Source of the DNA: an uncultured Chloroflexota bacterium
Lineage (GTDB): Bacteria; Chloroflexota; Dehalococcoidia; SM23-28-2; RBG-16-64-32
Length of the DNA stretch: 12,185 bases
Assembly: GCA_913056415.1 (NCBI GenBank)
Contig: CAJXNA010000033.1
Coordinates: 1 to 12,185, forward strand
Direction of reading: 5' to 3'
Both the position numbers and the translations under genes were made by a program. This document shows, in pieces, positions 1 to 6,053 of the stretch. Each line of letters starts with the position of its first letter. The first letter of the stretch is position 1. A model generated the notes under the pieces. The model did not search any database and was not told where the DNA came from. It was given only the letters and a program-made list of their open reading frames with translations.

Positions 1-1184
1 TGATCCCGGGCCACAACGTCCGGGTAGGAGTCCAGGCCGACTCCGGTGTTCACGGAGGTGAATCCGCCGAGGTCAACCCAGATCTGCTGGGCCTCGGCGC
101 TGGCGAGGTGACTCATGAAGGAGCAGGTGGCATCATCGCTGTTGAAGGCGTAGACGACGGTGGCGCCGCCGGTCACCGCACCACCGGGGAAGGGGAAGAA
201 GTCGAAGTCTTCGCCGGGGACGGCGTCAGGAAACTGGTCGGCTATCATCCCGGAAGCGAAGCCTCCCAGGTAGTTCATGGCCGCCGTGGGCGGGCTCTCG
301 AAGGGCGGGAAGGTGGCATCGCTGAAGACGGTGGCGTTGATCACGTCGGCGCCGCCCTGGACCACGTAGCCGTCGGTGAGAGACACCTGGCCGAACTTCT
401 CCCAGGCGTCCTTCATCGCGGGGTCTGTGAAGGGGACGGAGCCGTCGATGACCCCATCGTAGACGTCGCCGCCGGCCTCGTTGAGGAGGATCTGCTGGAT
501 CCAGTCAGTGCCGGGGAAGCCGGTGCCGCCGTTGGCGAACTCCCCGTGTGACCAGGGAGCGACCACGCCGCCGGCCAGGATCTCGTCGGAGAAGTTAAGC
601 AGGTCCTGGAAGCTAGAGTCGGCCGTAAGCGGCTCGTAGCCGTTGTCCGCGAAGAAGCCGGGGTTGTAGAAGATCGTCCCCTTGGTGTCGGCCTTCATGA
701 AGAAGCCGTAGAGGGTGCCGTCCACGGTACCCAGGTCGATGAAGCCCTGGGGGTAGTTGGCCCTTACGGTCTCCTCCAGGCCCGGGCAGTCAGAGAGGGG
801 GCTGAGCTCACCATCGCGGGCGAACTGCTGAAAAAGCCCTATTTCGGCTGGAGTAGCTACATCTGGCGGGTCACCACCCTCAACCCGAGTAGTCAGGATG
901 GAGGTGATCTCACGGGTGCCGGTGAAGTTCATGCTGGCGCCGGTGTCAGCCAGCCAGGGAGCGACCAGCGCCTCGAAGCTTACCAGCTCTTCGTCCCCCC
1001 AGATGCCCAGCACGTCCACGCTGGCACCGGATATATCCACCCCCGCCGGGGTCTCGCCGTCCGCCGGCGTCACGCCGTCCCCTCCATCATCGTCGTCGTC
1101 ATCACAGGCGGCGAATGCCAGCGCCGCTATGGCGATAAGGGCGAGAAGGATCCAGAGAAGACGAGAGGTCCTACCATGAAGCAT
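1..1184 (-). CDS. ABC transporter solute-binding lipoprotein, sugar type (3' end outside the window)
   Basis: This is the extracellular, membrane-anchored binding component of an ABC importer, most like the alpha-glucoside/oligosaccharide group (SBP_bac_1). I read it directly on the minus strand: it starts with ATG at 1184, stays open for about 394 codons and leaves the window at position 1. A purine-rich AAAGGGG lies 6 nt before the ATG. Residues 1-26 form a lipoprotein signal with lipobox AFAAC (Cys27), followed by six Asp and a G/P/T-rich linker. The mature part has the family look: WGDEELVSFEAL near residue 60, then the segment PGTDWIQQILLNEAGGDVYD and, shortly after, VPFTDPAMKDAWEKFG, which is typical of AglE-like proteins. 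The permease and ATPase genes are not in view and may lie beyond the left edge. The ligand cannot be told from sequence; alpha-glucoside is only the nearest family resemblance. Confidence 0.88.
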   Translation of the reverse strand, partial: MLHGRTSRLLWILLALIAIAALAFAACDDDDDDGGDGVTPADGETPAGVDISGASVDVLGIWGDEELVSFEALVAPWLADTGASMNFTGTREITSILTTRVEGGDPPDVATPAEIGLFQQFARDGELSPLSDCPGLEETVRANYPQGFIDLGTVDGTLYGFFMKADTKGTIFYNPGFFADNGYEPLTADSSFQDLLNFSDEILAGGVVAPWSHGEFANGGTGFPGTDWIQQILLNEAGGDVYDGVIDGSVPFTDPAMKDAWEKFGQVSLTDGYVVQGGADVINATVFSDATFPPFESPPTAAMNYLGGFASGMIADQFPDAVPGEDFDFFPFPGGAVTGGATVVYAFNSDDATCSFMSHLASAEAQQIWVDLGGFTSVNTGVGLDSYPDVVARD

Positions 1185-1238
1185 AGCGAGCCCCTTTCTG
1201 CGAATGTGACTCTGCCTATACGATGTAACGCAGTGGCC

Positions 1239-1267
1239 ATTCTCGCAGACGGCTAGCTCCCCGTCAA
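1239..1267 (-). promoter_or_regulatory. Possible promoter of the solute-binding lipoprotein gene
   Basis: On the minus strand TTGACG (1262-1267) is followed after exactly 17 bp by GAGAAT (1239-1244), a 5/6 and a 4/6 match to the sigma-70-type boxes. A start near 1232 would give a leader of about 48 nt to the ATG at 1184. The match could be chance in a 185-bp divergent intergenic region. Confidence 0.4.
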
Positions 1268-1285
1268 TGCTCCCTCTATATCTAT

Positions 1286-1303
1286 CTATCGGCGGAGCGA
1301 TAG
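1286..1303. repeat. Inverted repeat in the divergent intergenic region
   Basis: CTATCG and CGATAG form a perfect 6-bp inverted repeat with a 6-bp spacer. The left arm follows a short TATC microrepeat (1279-1290). It lies about 20 bp upstream of the proposed -35 box of the solute-binding protein gene, so it could be an operator. This is position-based inference only. Confidence 0.3.
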
Positions 1304-1369
1304 CTAGGAGACCATTGCCAAGCCCGAAAAGCGTTCCCCGACGGACGCTTCTGATACTACACTAGGGAG

Positions 1370-2035
1370 GTGGACTCCTTCGAGCGGCTCAGCGGTGAGA
1401 TCGTCCAGTGCCGGAAGTGCCCCCGGCTGGTGGGCTGGCGGGAGCAGGTGGCCTCCGAGAAGCGAGCGGCCTTCAGGGACTGGGAGTACTGGGGCCGGCC
1501 GCTGCCGGGCTTCGGCGATCCCCGTGCCGAGTTGGTGGTGGTAGGGCTGGCCCCGGCGGCCCACGGCGGCAACCGCACGGGGCGGGTGTTCACGGGCGAC
1601 CGCGCGGGCGATTGGCTGTATCGGGCGCTCTACCGCGCCGGCTACGCCAACCAGCCGAACAGCGACCAGCGCGACGACGGCCTCCGCCTGAAGGGCGCCT
1701 ACGTGACCGCGGCGGTGCGCTGCGCTCCGCCCGGCAATAAGCCCACTACGGAGGAGCGCGACGCCTGCCTGCCCTACCTGGAGCGGGAGCTGGCGCTGCT
1801 CAGGGACGCACGTGTGATCGTACCGCTGGGGGGATTCGCCTACCAGGCGGTGTCGCGCCTGACCGGCCTGCGGCCCCGGCCCCGTTTCGGCCACGGCGTG
1901 GAGGCCCGCCTGTCCGACGGGCGCATCGTGCTCTGCTCTTACCATCCCAGCCAGCAGAATACGTTCACGGGCAGGCTCACGGAGGAGATGTTGGACGCCG
2001 TCTTCCGCCGCGCCCGAGGGCTCGCCCGGCTCTGA
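1370..2035 (+). CDS. udgB: Uracil-DNA glycosylase, family 5 (UdgB), [4Fe-4S]
   Basis: This base-excision-repair enzyme removes uracil, and in studied relatives also other deaminated bases, from DNA. The 221-aa protein has family-4/5 architecture: C14-x2-C17 and later C118 and C133 supply the four iron-sulfur ligands. Motif 1 is GLAPAAHGGN (residues 59-68); it has Ala where other UDG families carry the catalytic Asp/Glu/Asn, the mark of family 5. It continues as RTGRVFTGD. Motif 2 is SYHPSQQNTFTG with His192. The start is GTG at 1370; an in-frame stop at 1352 leaves no other start upstream. This GTG sits inside the purine run AGGGAGGTG, so there is no room for a normal ribosome site, and translation may be leaderless. 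The gene stands alone, divergent from the solute-binding protein and convergent with the tRNA. Full length for the family. Confidence 0.93.
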   Translation: MDSFERLSGEIVQCRKCPRLVGWREQVASEKRAAFRDWEYWGRPLPGFGDPRAELVVVGLAPAAHGGNRTGRVFTGDRAGDWLYRALYRAGYANQPNSDQRDDGLRLKGAYVTAAVRCAPPGNKPTTEERDACLPYLERELALLRDARVIVPLGGFAYQAVSRLTGLRPRPRFGHGVEARLSDGRIVLCSYHPSQQNTFTGRLTEEMLDAVFRRARGLARL

Positions 2036-2063
2036 GCGCCGACGAGCCCCCGGATACGCTCAA

Positions 2064-2083
2064 CGGCTAACTGTCAATAGCCG
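2064..2083. terminator. Possible hairpin between udgB and tRNA-Arg
   Basis: CGGCTA (2064-2069) and TAGCCG (2078-2083) form a perfect 6-bp inverted repeat with an 8-nt loop. It lies between two convergent transcripts, 28 nt after the udgB stop and 9 nt past the tRNA 3' end, where a shared terminator would be expected. No T-run follows in either direction, so it is weak as an intrinsic terminator. Confidence 0.35.
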
Positions 2084-2092
2084 CAGATGGGC

Positions 2093-2169
<77 letters not shown>

Positions 2170-2210
2170 AGCCAATGAGATTCTGAGCCGCCGTGCGCGG
2201 GCAGGTCAAG

Positions 2211-2705
2211 CTAGGCCAGCACGGACGCGGTGCGCACTTTGTGGAGCCGCGGAAAGCGTCTACCCATCGGCTCTACGGAGACGATGCGTACGCCGTCCAG
2301 CTCCGGCGAGGTGGTGACGTGCTTCTGCACCAGGCGGCCCAAGGGCTGTGCTGCGATTACGGCGAGCATCGCCGCCATGATGGCGCCGGGGATCCCCTGG
2401 AGCCTGGTCCGGCTACCCATTGCGAACAGGGAGGCGAGGCCGGCCAGGACACCGGCGACGGCCAGATTGGTGCCGCAAAGTGGAGACACGGCCAGGTGAG
2501 ACTCTCCGCGCTGAAGACGCGCCAGCCCCTCCTGGGCGAACTCCCTAAGCCTCTCGGTGGGGATATCGCCGTAGATGTAGAAGCCGTCGGGCGCCGCGCG
2601 GCCTACTACCCGTACGTGGGGTCCGTGCCGGCTGAGGAGGATGCTGATGGTGGCATGCTCCAGAGCATGGTTTCGACGTATTGCATTGATTACTCGTTTT
2701 AGCAT
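2211..2705 (-). CDS. DUF6391-like two-helix membrane protein
   Basis: This 164-aa protein has no known function; I recognise it tentatively as the DUF6391 type found in Chloroflexi and Cyanobacteria. It has a soluble N-terminal part with HALEHATI (13-20) and a basic stretch, then SPLCGTN (74-80) just before the first hydrophobic segment (81-97). A second hydrophobic segment covers about 104-122, ending AAQPLGRLVQ. A polar tail with KHVTTSPEL (128-136) follows. His13, His17, His70 and Cys77 are potential metal ligands or catalytic residues, but that is speculation. The start is secure: ATG at 2705 with GGAGG at 2711-2715, 5 nt upstream, and an extended -10 promoter at 2723-2731. The tRNA-Arg lies 41 nt downstream on the same strand. 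Confidence 0.8.
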   Translation of the reverse strand: MLKRVINAIRRNHALEHATISILLSRHGPHVRVVGRAAPDGFYIYGDIPTERLREFAQEGLARLQRGESHLAVSPLCGTNLAVAGVLAGLASLFAMGSRTRLQGIPGAIMAAMLAVIAAQPLGRLVQKHVTTSPELDGVRIVSVEPMGRRFPRLHKVRTASVLA

Positions 2706-2722
2706 TTATTCCTCCGGTAGCG

Positions 2723-2731
2723 AGTATACCA
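2723..2731 (-). promoter_or_regulatory. Extended -10 promoter of the DUF6391-like gene
   Basis: On the minus strand TGGTATACT combines a TGn extension with the -10 box TATACT (2723-2728). No good -35 is visible, as is usual for extended -10 promoters. Initiation near 2716 would leave just enough leader to include the GGAGG Shine-Dalgarno at 2711-2715. Confidence 0.55.
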
Positions 2732-2769
2732 CAAGCTTGCCCTGGCTTCGGCTGACAGCGGGCGCGGCA

Positions 2770-4140
2770 TCACTCCTGGATCACCCATCCAATCGGCTCG
2801 AACTCAGCTCCCTCGGGAGCGGCCGGGCGCTGCCCCGCCGGGGAGACGAAGACCAGGCGCGGTAGGCCAGGGTTGCCGATAGAGTCGCCCGAGGAGGATC
2901 TGACCGCCAGGAACTTTCCGTCCGGGGACCAGCTCAGGGGCTGGTCGAAGCCCTGCTCCGGCGGCGGCAGGAACGTCGCCTCGCTTCCGTCCAGAGGCAC
3001 GATCGCCACGCGGCCCGGGTCGGCGCCGCTGGGGAGCTGTCCGAAGCTGACCTTGTCTCCATCGGGATGCCAGATGGGGCTGAGCTGATCGCCGGCCGCC
3101 AGGCCCTCGACAATGTCCAAGGGCGAGACCTGCTTTGCCTTGATGTCCGCGATGTGGACCTGGAAGATGAACCTGCCCTCCACAAGGCCCTGCACCAGGA
3201 AGGCGACCCGGGAGGCGTCCGGAGAGAGGGCGAGGTCACGGGCTATCTGGTCGCTGAGGAAGAGGAAGACATCTCCTGAGAAGGCCGGCGGCGTTGGAGG
3301 AGGAGACGGCGTTGGCGCCGGTGTGCCGGCGCTGGCCGTGGCCGTCGCTTCAACGATGGCGGTGGCGGTAGCCACAGCCTCGCCGGTGGCGGGGGCGTAC
3401 CGGCCCAGATAGCTGCCGAGCTCCGTTCCGCCCTGGAGCTGGGTGAAGTACAACGTCGCTTCGTCGGGGTCGAAGCCCAGCGGCGTGTAAGTCTGAACAT
3501 CGCTCTCGTGTTGCCTGAGCACAGTGCGTATGGGCGGCGGTTTCTCCTCATCGCTCTCCTCCTCATCTTCGGGCTCCCTCAGGTCAACCAGTATGACCGT
3601 GACGTACTCCCCCAGGTTGCGTCGCAGAAACAGCAGCCCGCCGTCCGGAGACCAGCGGGGGACGGTTCGCAGGTCTACTCCCTCCGCCACCACGGCTGTC
3701 TCGCCGGACTCCAGATCCAGGATGCGCGCCTCGGCGTCCGTCCCGGGACGGAGGCCGTCGTCAGGCATCGCGTTGTAGGCTATCTTTTTGCCATCCGGGG
3801 AGAGCGCGGGCTTGATGCCCCAACCGGCTCCATGAGGGACAACCGCAAGCTGCACACGGTCTGAGGTATCGGCCGGATCGATGCTCCAGATGAGATCCTC
3901 CTCCACCCCGAATTCGCTGTAGAGGAAGCGGTAAGAGGAGGGCTCCAGGGGAGGCAACGGCGTAGAGGTGGGCGCATCCGGGGAAGGGGAGAGGCCAACG
4001 GCAGGCGCTGGGGATGGCGTTGGCGTACCGGCGGGGCCCCCTCCGCCGCAGGCGGCGAAGACGCCCACGATGAGCGTCACCGCCCCGACGAGGATCGGAG
4101 CCGCTACCCGAAGATTCCGCCCTTCAAGCTGCAGCCGCAT
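2770..4140 (-). CDS. TolB/PD40-type beta-propeller lipoprotein
   Basis: A 456-aa secreted lipoprotein with WD40-like (PD40) repeats, probably a lipid-anchored scaffold or binding propeller; no partner can be named. The signal segment (12-30) ends in lipobox VFAAC (Cys31) followed by GGGG, then a Pro/Thr/Ser-rich linker (about 36-68). PD40 signatures occur at SPDGKKIAY (114), SPDGGLLFL (164), DPDEATLYF (224), SPDASRVAF (306), HPDGDKVSF (358) and SPDGKFLAV (405). Two insertions are notable: a very acidic loop EPEDEEESDEEK (189-200), and a second Ala/Thr/Pro low-complexity linker (about 255-285) splitting the propeller in two. I prefer the ATG at 4140; an in-frame TTG at 4158 would add six residues before the signal peptide. 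Neither has a clear Shine-Dalgarno. It lies downstream of dedA on the same strand with a gap of about 40 nt, so it may be co-transcribed with it. Confidence 0.85.
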   Translation of the reverse strand: MRLQLEGRNLRVAAPILVGAVTLIVGVFAACGGGGPAGTPTPSPAPAVGLSPSPDAPTSTPLPPLEPSSYRFLYSEFGVEEDLIWSIDPADTSDRVQLAVVPHGAGWGIKPALSPDGKKIAYNAMPDDGLRPGTDAEARILDLESGETAVVAEGVDLRTVPRWSPDGGLLFLRRNLGEYVTVILVDLREPEDEEESDEEKPPPIRTVLRQHESDVQTYTPLGFDPDEATLYFTQLQGGTELGSYLGRYAPATGEAVATATAIVEATATASAGTPAPTPSPPPTPPAFSGDVFLFLSDQIARDLALSPDASRVAFLVQGLVEGRFIFQVHIADIKAKQVSPLDIVEGLAAGDQLSPIWHPDGDKVSFGQLPSGADPGRVAIVPLDGSEATFLPPPEQGFDQPLSWSPDGKFLAVRSSSGDSIGNPGLPRLVFVSPAGQRPAAPEGAEFEPIGWVIQE

Positions 4141-4181
4141 ACAATTTAGAACGCCCAAACCAACAGCGGGGCTAATTCTCG

Positions 4182-4844
4182 TCAGGGCTCATCTTCACCT
4201 GGGAGGGCGGTGGTCCCTTCTCGAAGCACCTCCCGGATGCGCCGGTAGAGGTAGAAAGCGATGAGCAGGACGACGGCAACAGCGATAGGTATCGCCACCG
4301 GCCGAAGCCAGTCGCCGATGCGCTCCCAGTTATCGCCCAGGGCGAAGCCACCCCAGACCAGCCCAAGAGACCAGGGGTAGGAGCCAGCGAAGGTGAGCGC
4401 GGTAAACCGTAGAATGTTCATGCGGGCCACCCCGGCGGGCACGCTGATAAAGGTGCGGATTACCGGCAGCAGACGGCTGATGAACACCGTCGGCTCGCCC
4501 CAGCGGCGAAACCAGCGATCAGCCCAGTCCAGCTCCCGCCGGGTGACTAAGACGAAACGGCCGTATCGCTCGAGCATGGGCCGGCCGCCCCAGGCGCCGA
4601 CGTAGTAGGCGACGATGGAGCCGATAGTGTTGCCGAGCGCACCGTAGAAGGCGGCAAGGAACAGCCATTCAAAGCCCAAGCCGCGCTCCTTGATCAGCAG
4701 CCAGCCGGCCAGGGGCATGATGATCTCGCTGGGGAAGGGGATGGCCGCGCTTTCGACGGCCATGAGAAAGATTACACCGGGCCAGCCGATGAGGTCGTAG
4801 ATGTATTCGGCCGCGTCCAGCAGCCTGTCTTCTATCCCGAACAG
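4182..4844 (-). CDS. DedA family membrane protein (start uncertain, possibly CTG)
   Basis: DedA (SNARE-associated/VTT) proteins are integral membrane proteins linked to lipid flipping and envelope homeostasis. Numbered from the first ATG (4763), IPFPSE lies at 8-13 and the motif SRLLPVIRTFISVPAGVARM at 96-115, with two arginines six residues apart (97 and 103) as in E. coli DedA proteins. A C-terminal hydrophobic helix covers about 155-172, followed by a basic, then acidic tail. That ATG would begin inside the first conserved helix and has no Shine-Dalgarno. The same frame is open for 32 codons upstream and encodes EYIYDLIGWPGVIFL directly before it, as DedA members do, but contains no ATG, GTG or TTG. 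CTG at 4844, 10 nt after AAAGGA (4855-4860), would give 220 aa, a normal DedA length. The family call is sure; the CTG start is inference, and a sequence error is possible. Confidence 0.85.
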   Translation of the reverse strand: MFGIEDRLLDAAEYIYDLIGWPGVIFLMAVESAAIPFPSEIIMPLAGWLLIKERGLGFEWLFLAAFYGALGNTIGSIVAYYVGAWGGRPMLERYGRFVLVTRRELDWADRWFRRWGEPTVFISRLLPVIRTFISVPAGVARMNILRFTALTFAGSYPWSLGLVWGGFALGDNWERIGDWLRPVAIPIAVAVVLLIAFYLYRRIREVLREGTTALPGEDEP

Positions 4845-4887
4845 CTCTGGCCTGTCCTTTCAGAACCCCGCGACGCCCAGTGTATCC

Positions 4888-4893
4888 AGTATA
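4888..4893 (-). promoter_or_regulatory. -10 box probably driving dedA
   Basis: TATACT on the minus strand, with no clear -35. Initiation near 4881 would give a leader containing AAAGGA (4855-4860) and reaching CTG 4844. This fits an N-terminally extended DedA better than the ATG at 4763. Confidence 0.4.
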
Positions 4894-4923
4894 GCCGCTT
4901 GCAGAGCGCGGGCGAAACAACGG

Positions 4924-4952
4924 TTGACAGCGACGGCGCCGCAGCCAATGAT
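4924..4952 (+). promoter_or_regulatory. Possible promoter for the HypE-like gene
   Basis: TTGACA (4924-4929), a perfect -35 box, is followed after 17 bp by AATGAT (4947-4952), a 4/6 match to a -10 box. A start at about 4959-4962 would place the GTG at 4962 at or near the 5' end of the mRNA. This suggests leaderless translation, and that the in-frame TTG at 4899 is not the real start. Confidence 0.4.
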
Positions 4953-4961
4953 GCGGGCAAG

Positions 4962-5984
4962 GTGGATATCGGTAAGCTGCCCAACGAACTGCTGGCCCGG
5001 CTCCTGGCGCGGATCCAGCACCGGGACACCAGGGTCCTCCTAGGGCCGGGGGTCGGCCGCGACGCCGCTGTGATCGACGCCGGTGGGGAGCGGCTGCTGG
5101 TTGCCAAGAGCGACCCTGTGACCTTCGCCAGCGATCACATCGGCTGGTACGCGGTGCACGTGAACGCTAACGACGTGGCCTGCATGGGCGCGCGACCGGC
5201 ATGGTTCCTGGCCACGGTGCTGCTGCCGGAAGGCGCGTCTGAGGAGCAGGCCTCGCAGCTGTTCGAACAGCTGCTGGAGGCGTGTGAGAGCCTGGAGATC
5301 GAGCTGGTGGGAGGCCACACGGAGATCACTCACGGACTGGGCCGCCCCATCGTTGTGGGGGCGATGCTGGGGGAGGTGGAGAGGGAGGCGCTGGTGCAAC
5401 CCGCAGGCGTCAGGGAGGGGGACGCGCTCATTCTCACCAAAGGGATCGCCATCGAGGGAACGGCGGTGCTGGCGCGCGAGGCGGGCGAACGTCTGGAGCA
5501 GTTGGGGGTGCCGCAGGCGACGATCGAGACGGCGCGGCGCTACATCTTCGAGCCTGGGATCAGCGTGGTGCCGGAGGCGCTGGCGGCCTGCGCCGCCGTT
5601 CGCGCTGCCGGCGGCGCCGTGCACGCCATGCACGACCCAACAGAAGGCGGCCTGGCCACCGCTCTCTACGAGCTGGCGGAGGCGTCAGGACTGGGGATGT
5701 CAGTACGGGAGGAGGCGATCACGGTTCTGCCGGAGACGCAGGCGATCTGCTCCGCAGCCTCGCTGGAGCCGCTGGGGCTGCTGGCCTCGGGAGCGCTGCT
5801 CATCGCCGTGGCGGAGGAGGACTGCGGGACGGCGCTGGCGGCGCTGGCGGAGGCTGGAATCGGGGCGAGCCGGATCGGTGCTATGGTCAAGCGGGAGGCG
5901 GGGGTTATAATGGACGGGCGCGCCCGAACCATGAAGGTGCCCCGTTTCGCCAGGGATGAGGTAGCTCGCTTCCTGGCAGGCTAG
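4962..5984 (+). CDS. AIR synthase-related / HypE-like protein
   Basis: Belongs to the PurM/HypE/SelD/ThiL superfamily of ATP-dependent, usually dimeric enzymes that phosphorylate or dehydrate a substrate. From GTG 4962 it is 340 aa; an in-frame TTG at 4899 would add 21 non-family residues, while members usually begin close to the IGKLP motif seen here at 3-7. Visible motifs are GPGVGRDAAVID (28-39), SDP (50-52), VNANDVACMGARP (67-79), GGHTE (117-121) and HDPTEGG (224-230), covering the AIRS N- and C-terminal domains. True hydrogenase HypE ends in a conserved cysteine that carries the carbamoyl/cyano group; this protein ends VARFLAG without it, and no hyp or hydrogenase gene is nearby. The label HypE should therefore not be read as hydrogenase maturation. 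The real substrate is unknown. It precedes the AAA+/VWA cluster by 69 nt, with hairpins between. Confidence 0.85.
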   Translation: MDIGKLPNELLARLLARIQHRDTRVLLGPGVGRDAAVIDAGGERLLVAKSDPVTFASDHIGWYAVHVNANDVACMGARPAWFLATVLLPEGASEEQASQLFEQLLEACESLEIELVGGHTEITHGLGRPIVVGAMLGEVEREALVQPAGVREGDALILTKGIAIEGTAVLAREAGERLEQLGVPQATIETARRYIFEPGISVVPEALAACAAVRAAGGAVHAMHDPTEGGLATALYELAEASGLGMSVREEAITVLPETQAICSAASLEPLGLLASGALLIAVAEEDCGTALAALAEAGIGASRIGAMVKREAGVIMDGRARTMKVPRFARDEVARFLAG

Positions 5985-6016
5985 CGAGCGCGGCTGCCCC
6001 GAAGACGAATCGGGGC
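5964..6016 (+). terminator. Two hairpins between the HypE-like gene and the AAA+ gene
   Basis: GCTCGCT and AGCGAGC form a 7-bp inverted repeat spanning the HypE-like stop codon (about 5964-5990). It is followed by GCCCCGA (5996-6002) and TCGGGGC (6010-6016), a perfect 7-bp stem with a 7-nt loop. No T-run follows, so a partial terminator or mRNA-processing hairpin is as likely as a full stop. Confidence 0.45.
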
Positions 6017-6053
6017 CGTTAGCAAGAGAGCGATGTAGGGAGGCTGGGAGAAA

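Noticed and set aside
108..551. 147-aa open frame on the plus strand
   Set aside because: Lies inside the solute-binding lipoprotein, whose minus-strand frame is open and family-like throughout.
1304..1945. 213-aa open frame on the minus strand over udgB
   Set aside because: Overlaps an unmistakable family-5 UDG on the other strand and has no motif of its own.
4899..4961. TTG start adding 21 residues to the HypE-like protein
   Set aside because: No Shine-Dalgarno, the added residues are not family-like, and relatives begin near the IGKLP motif; kept only as an alternative.
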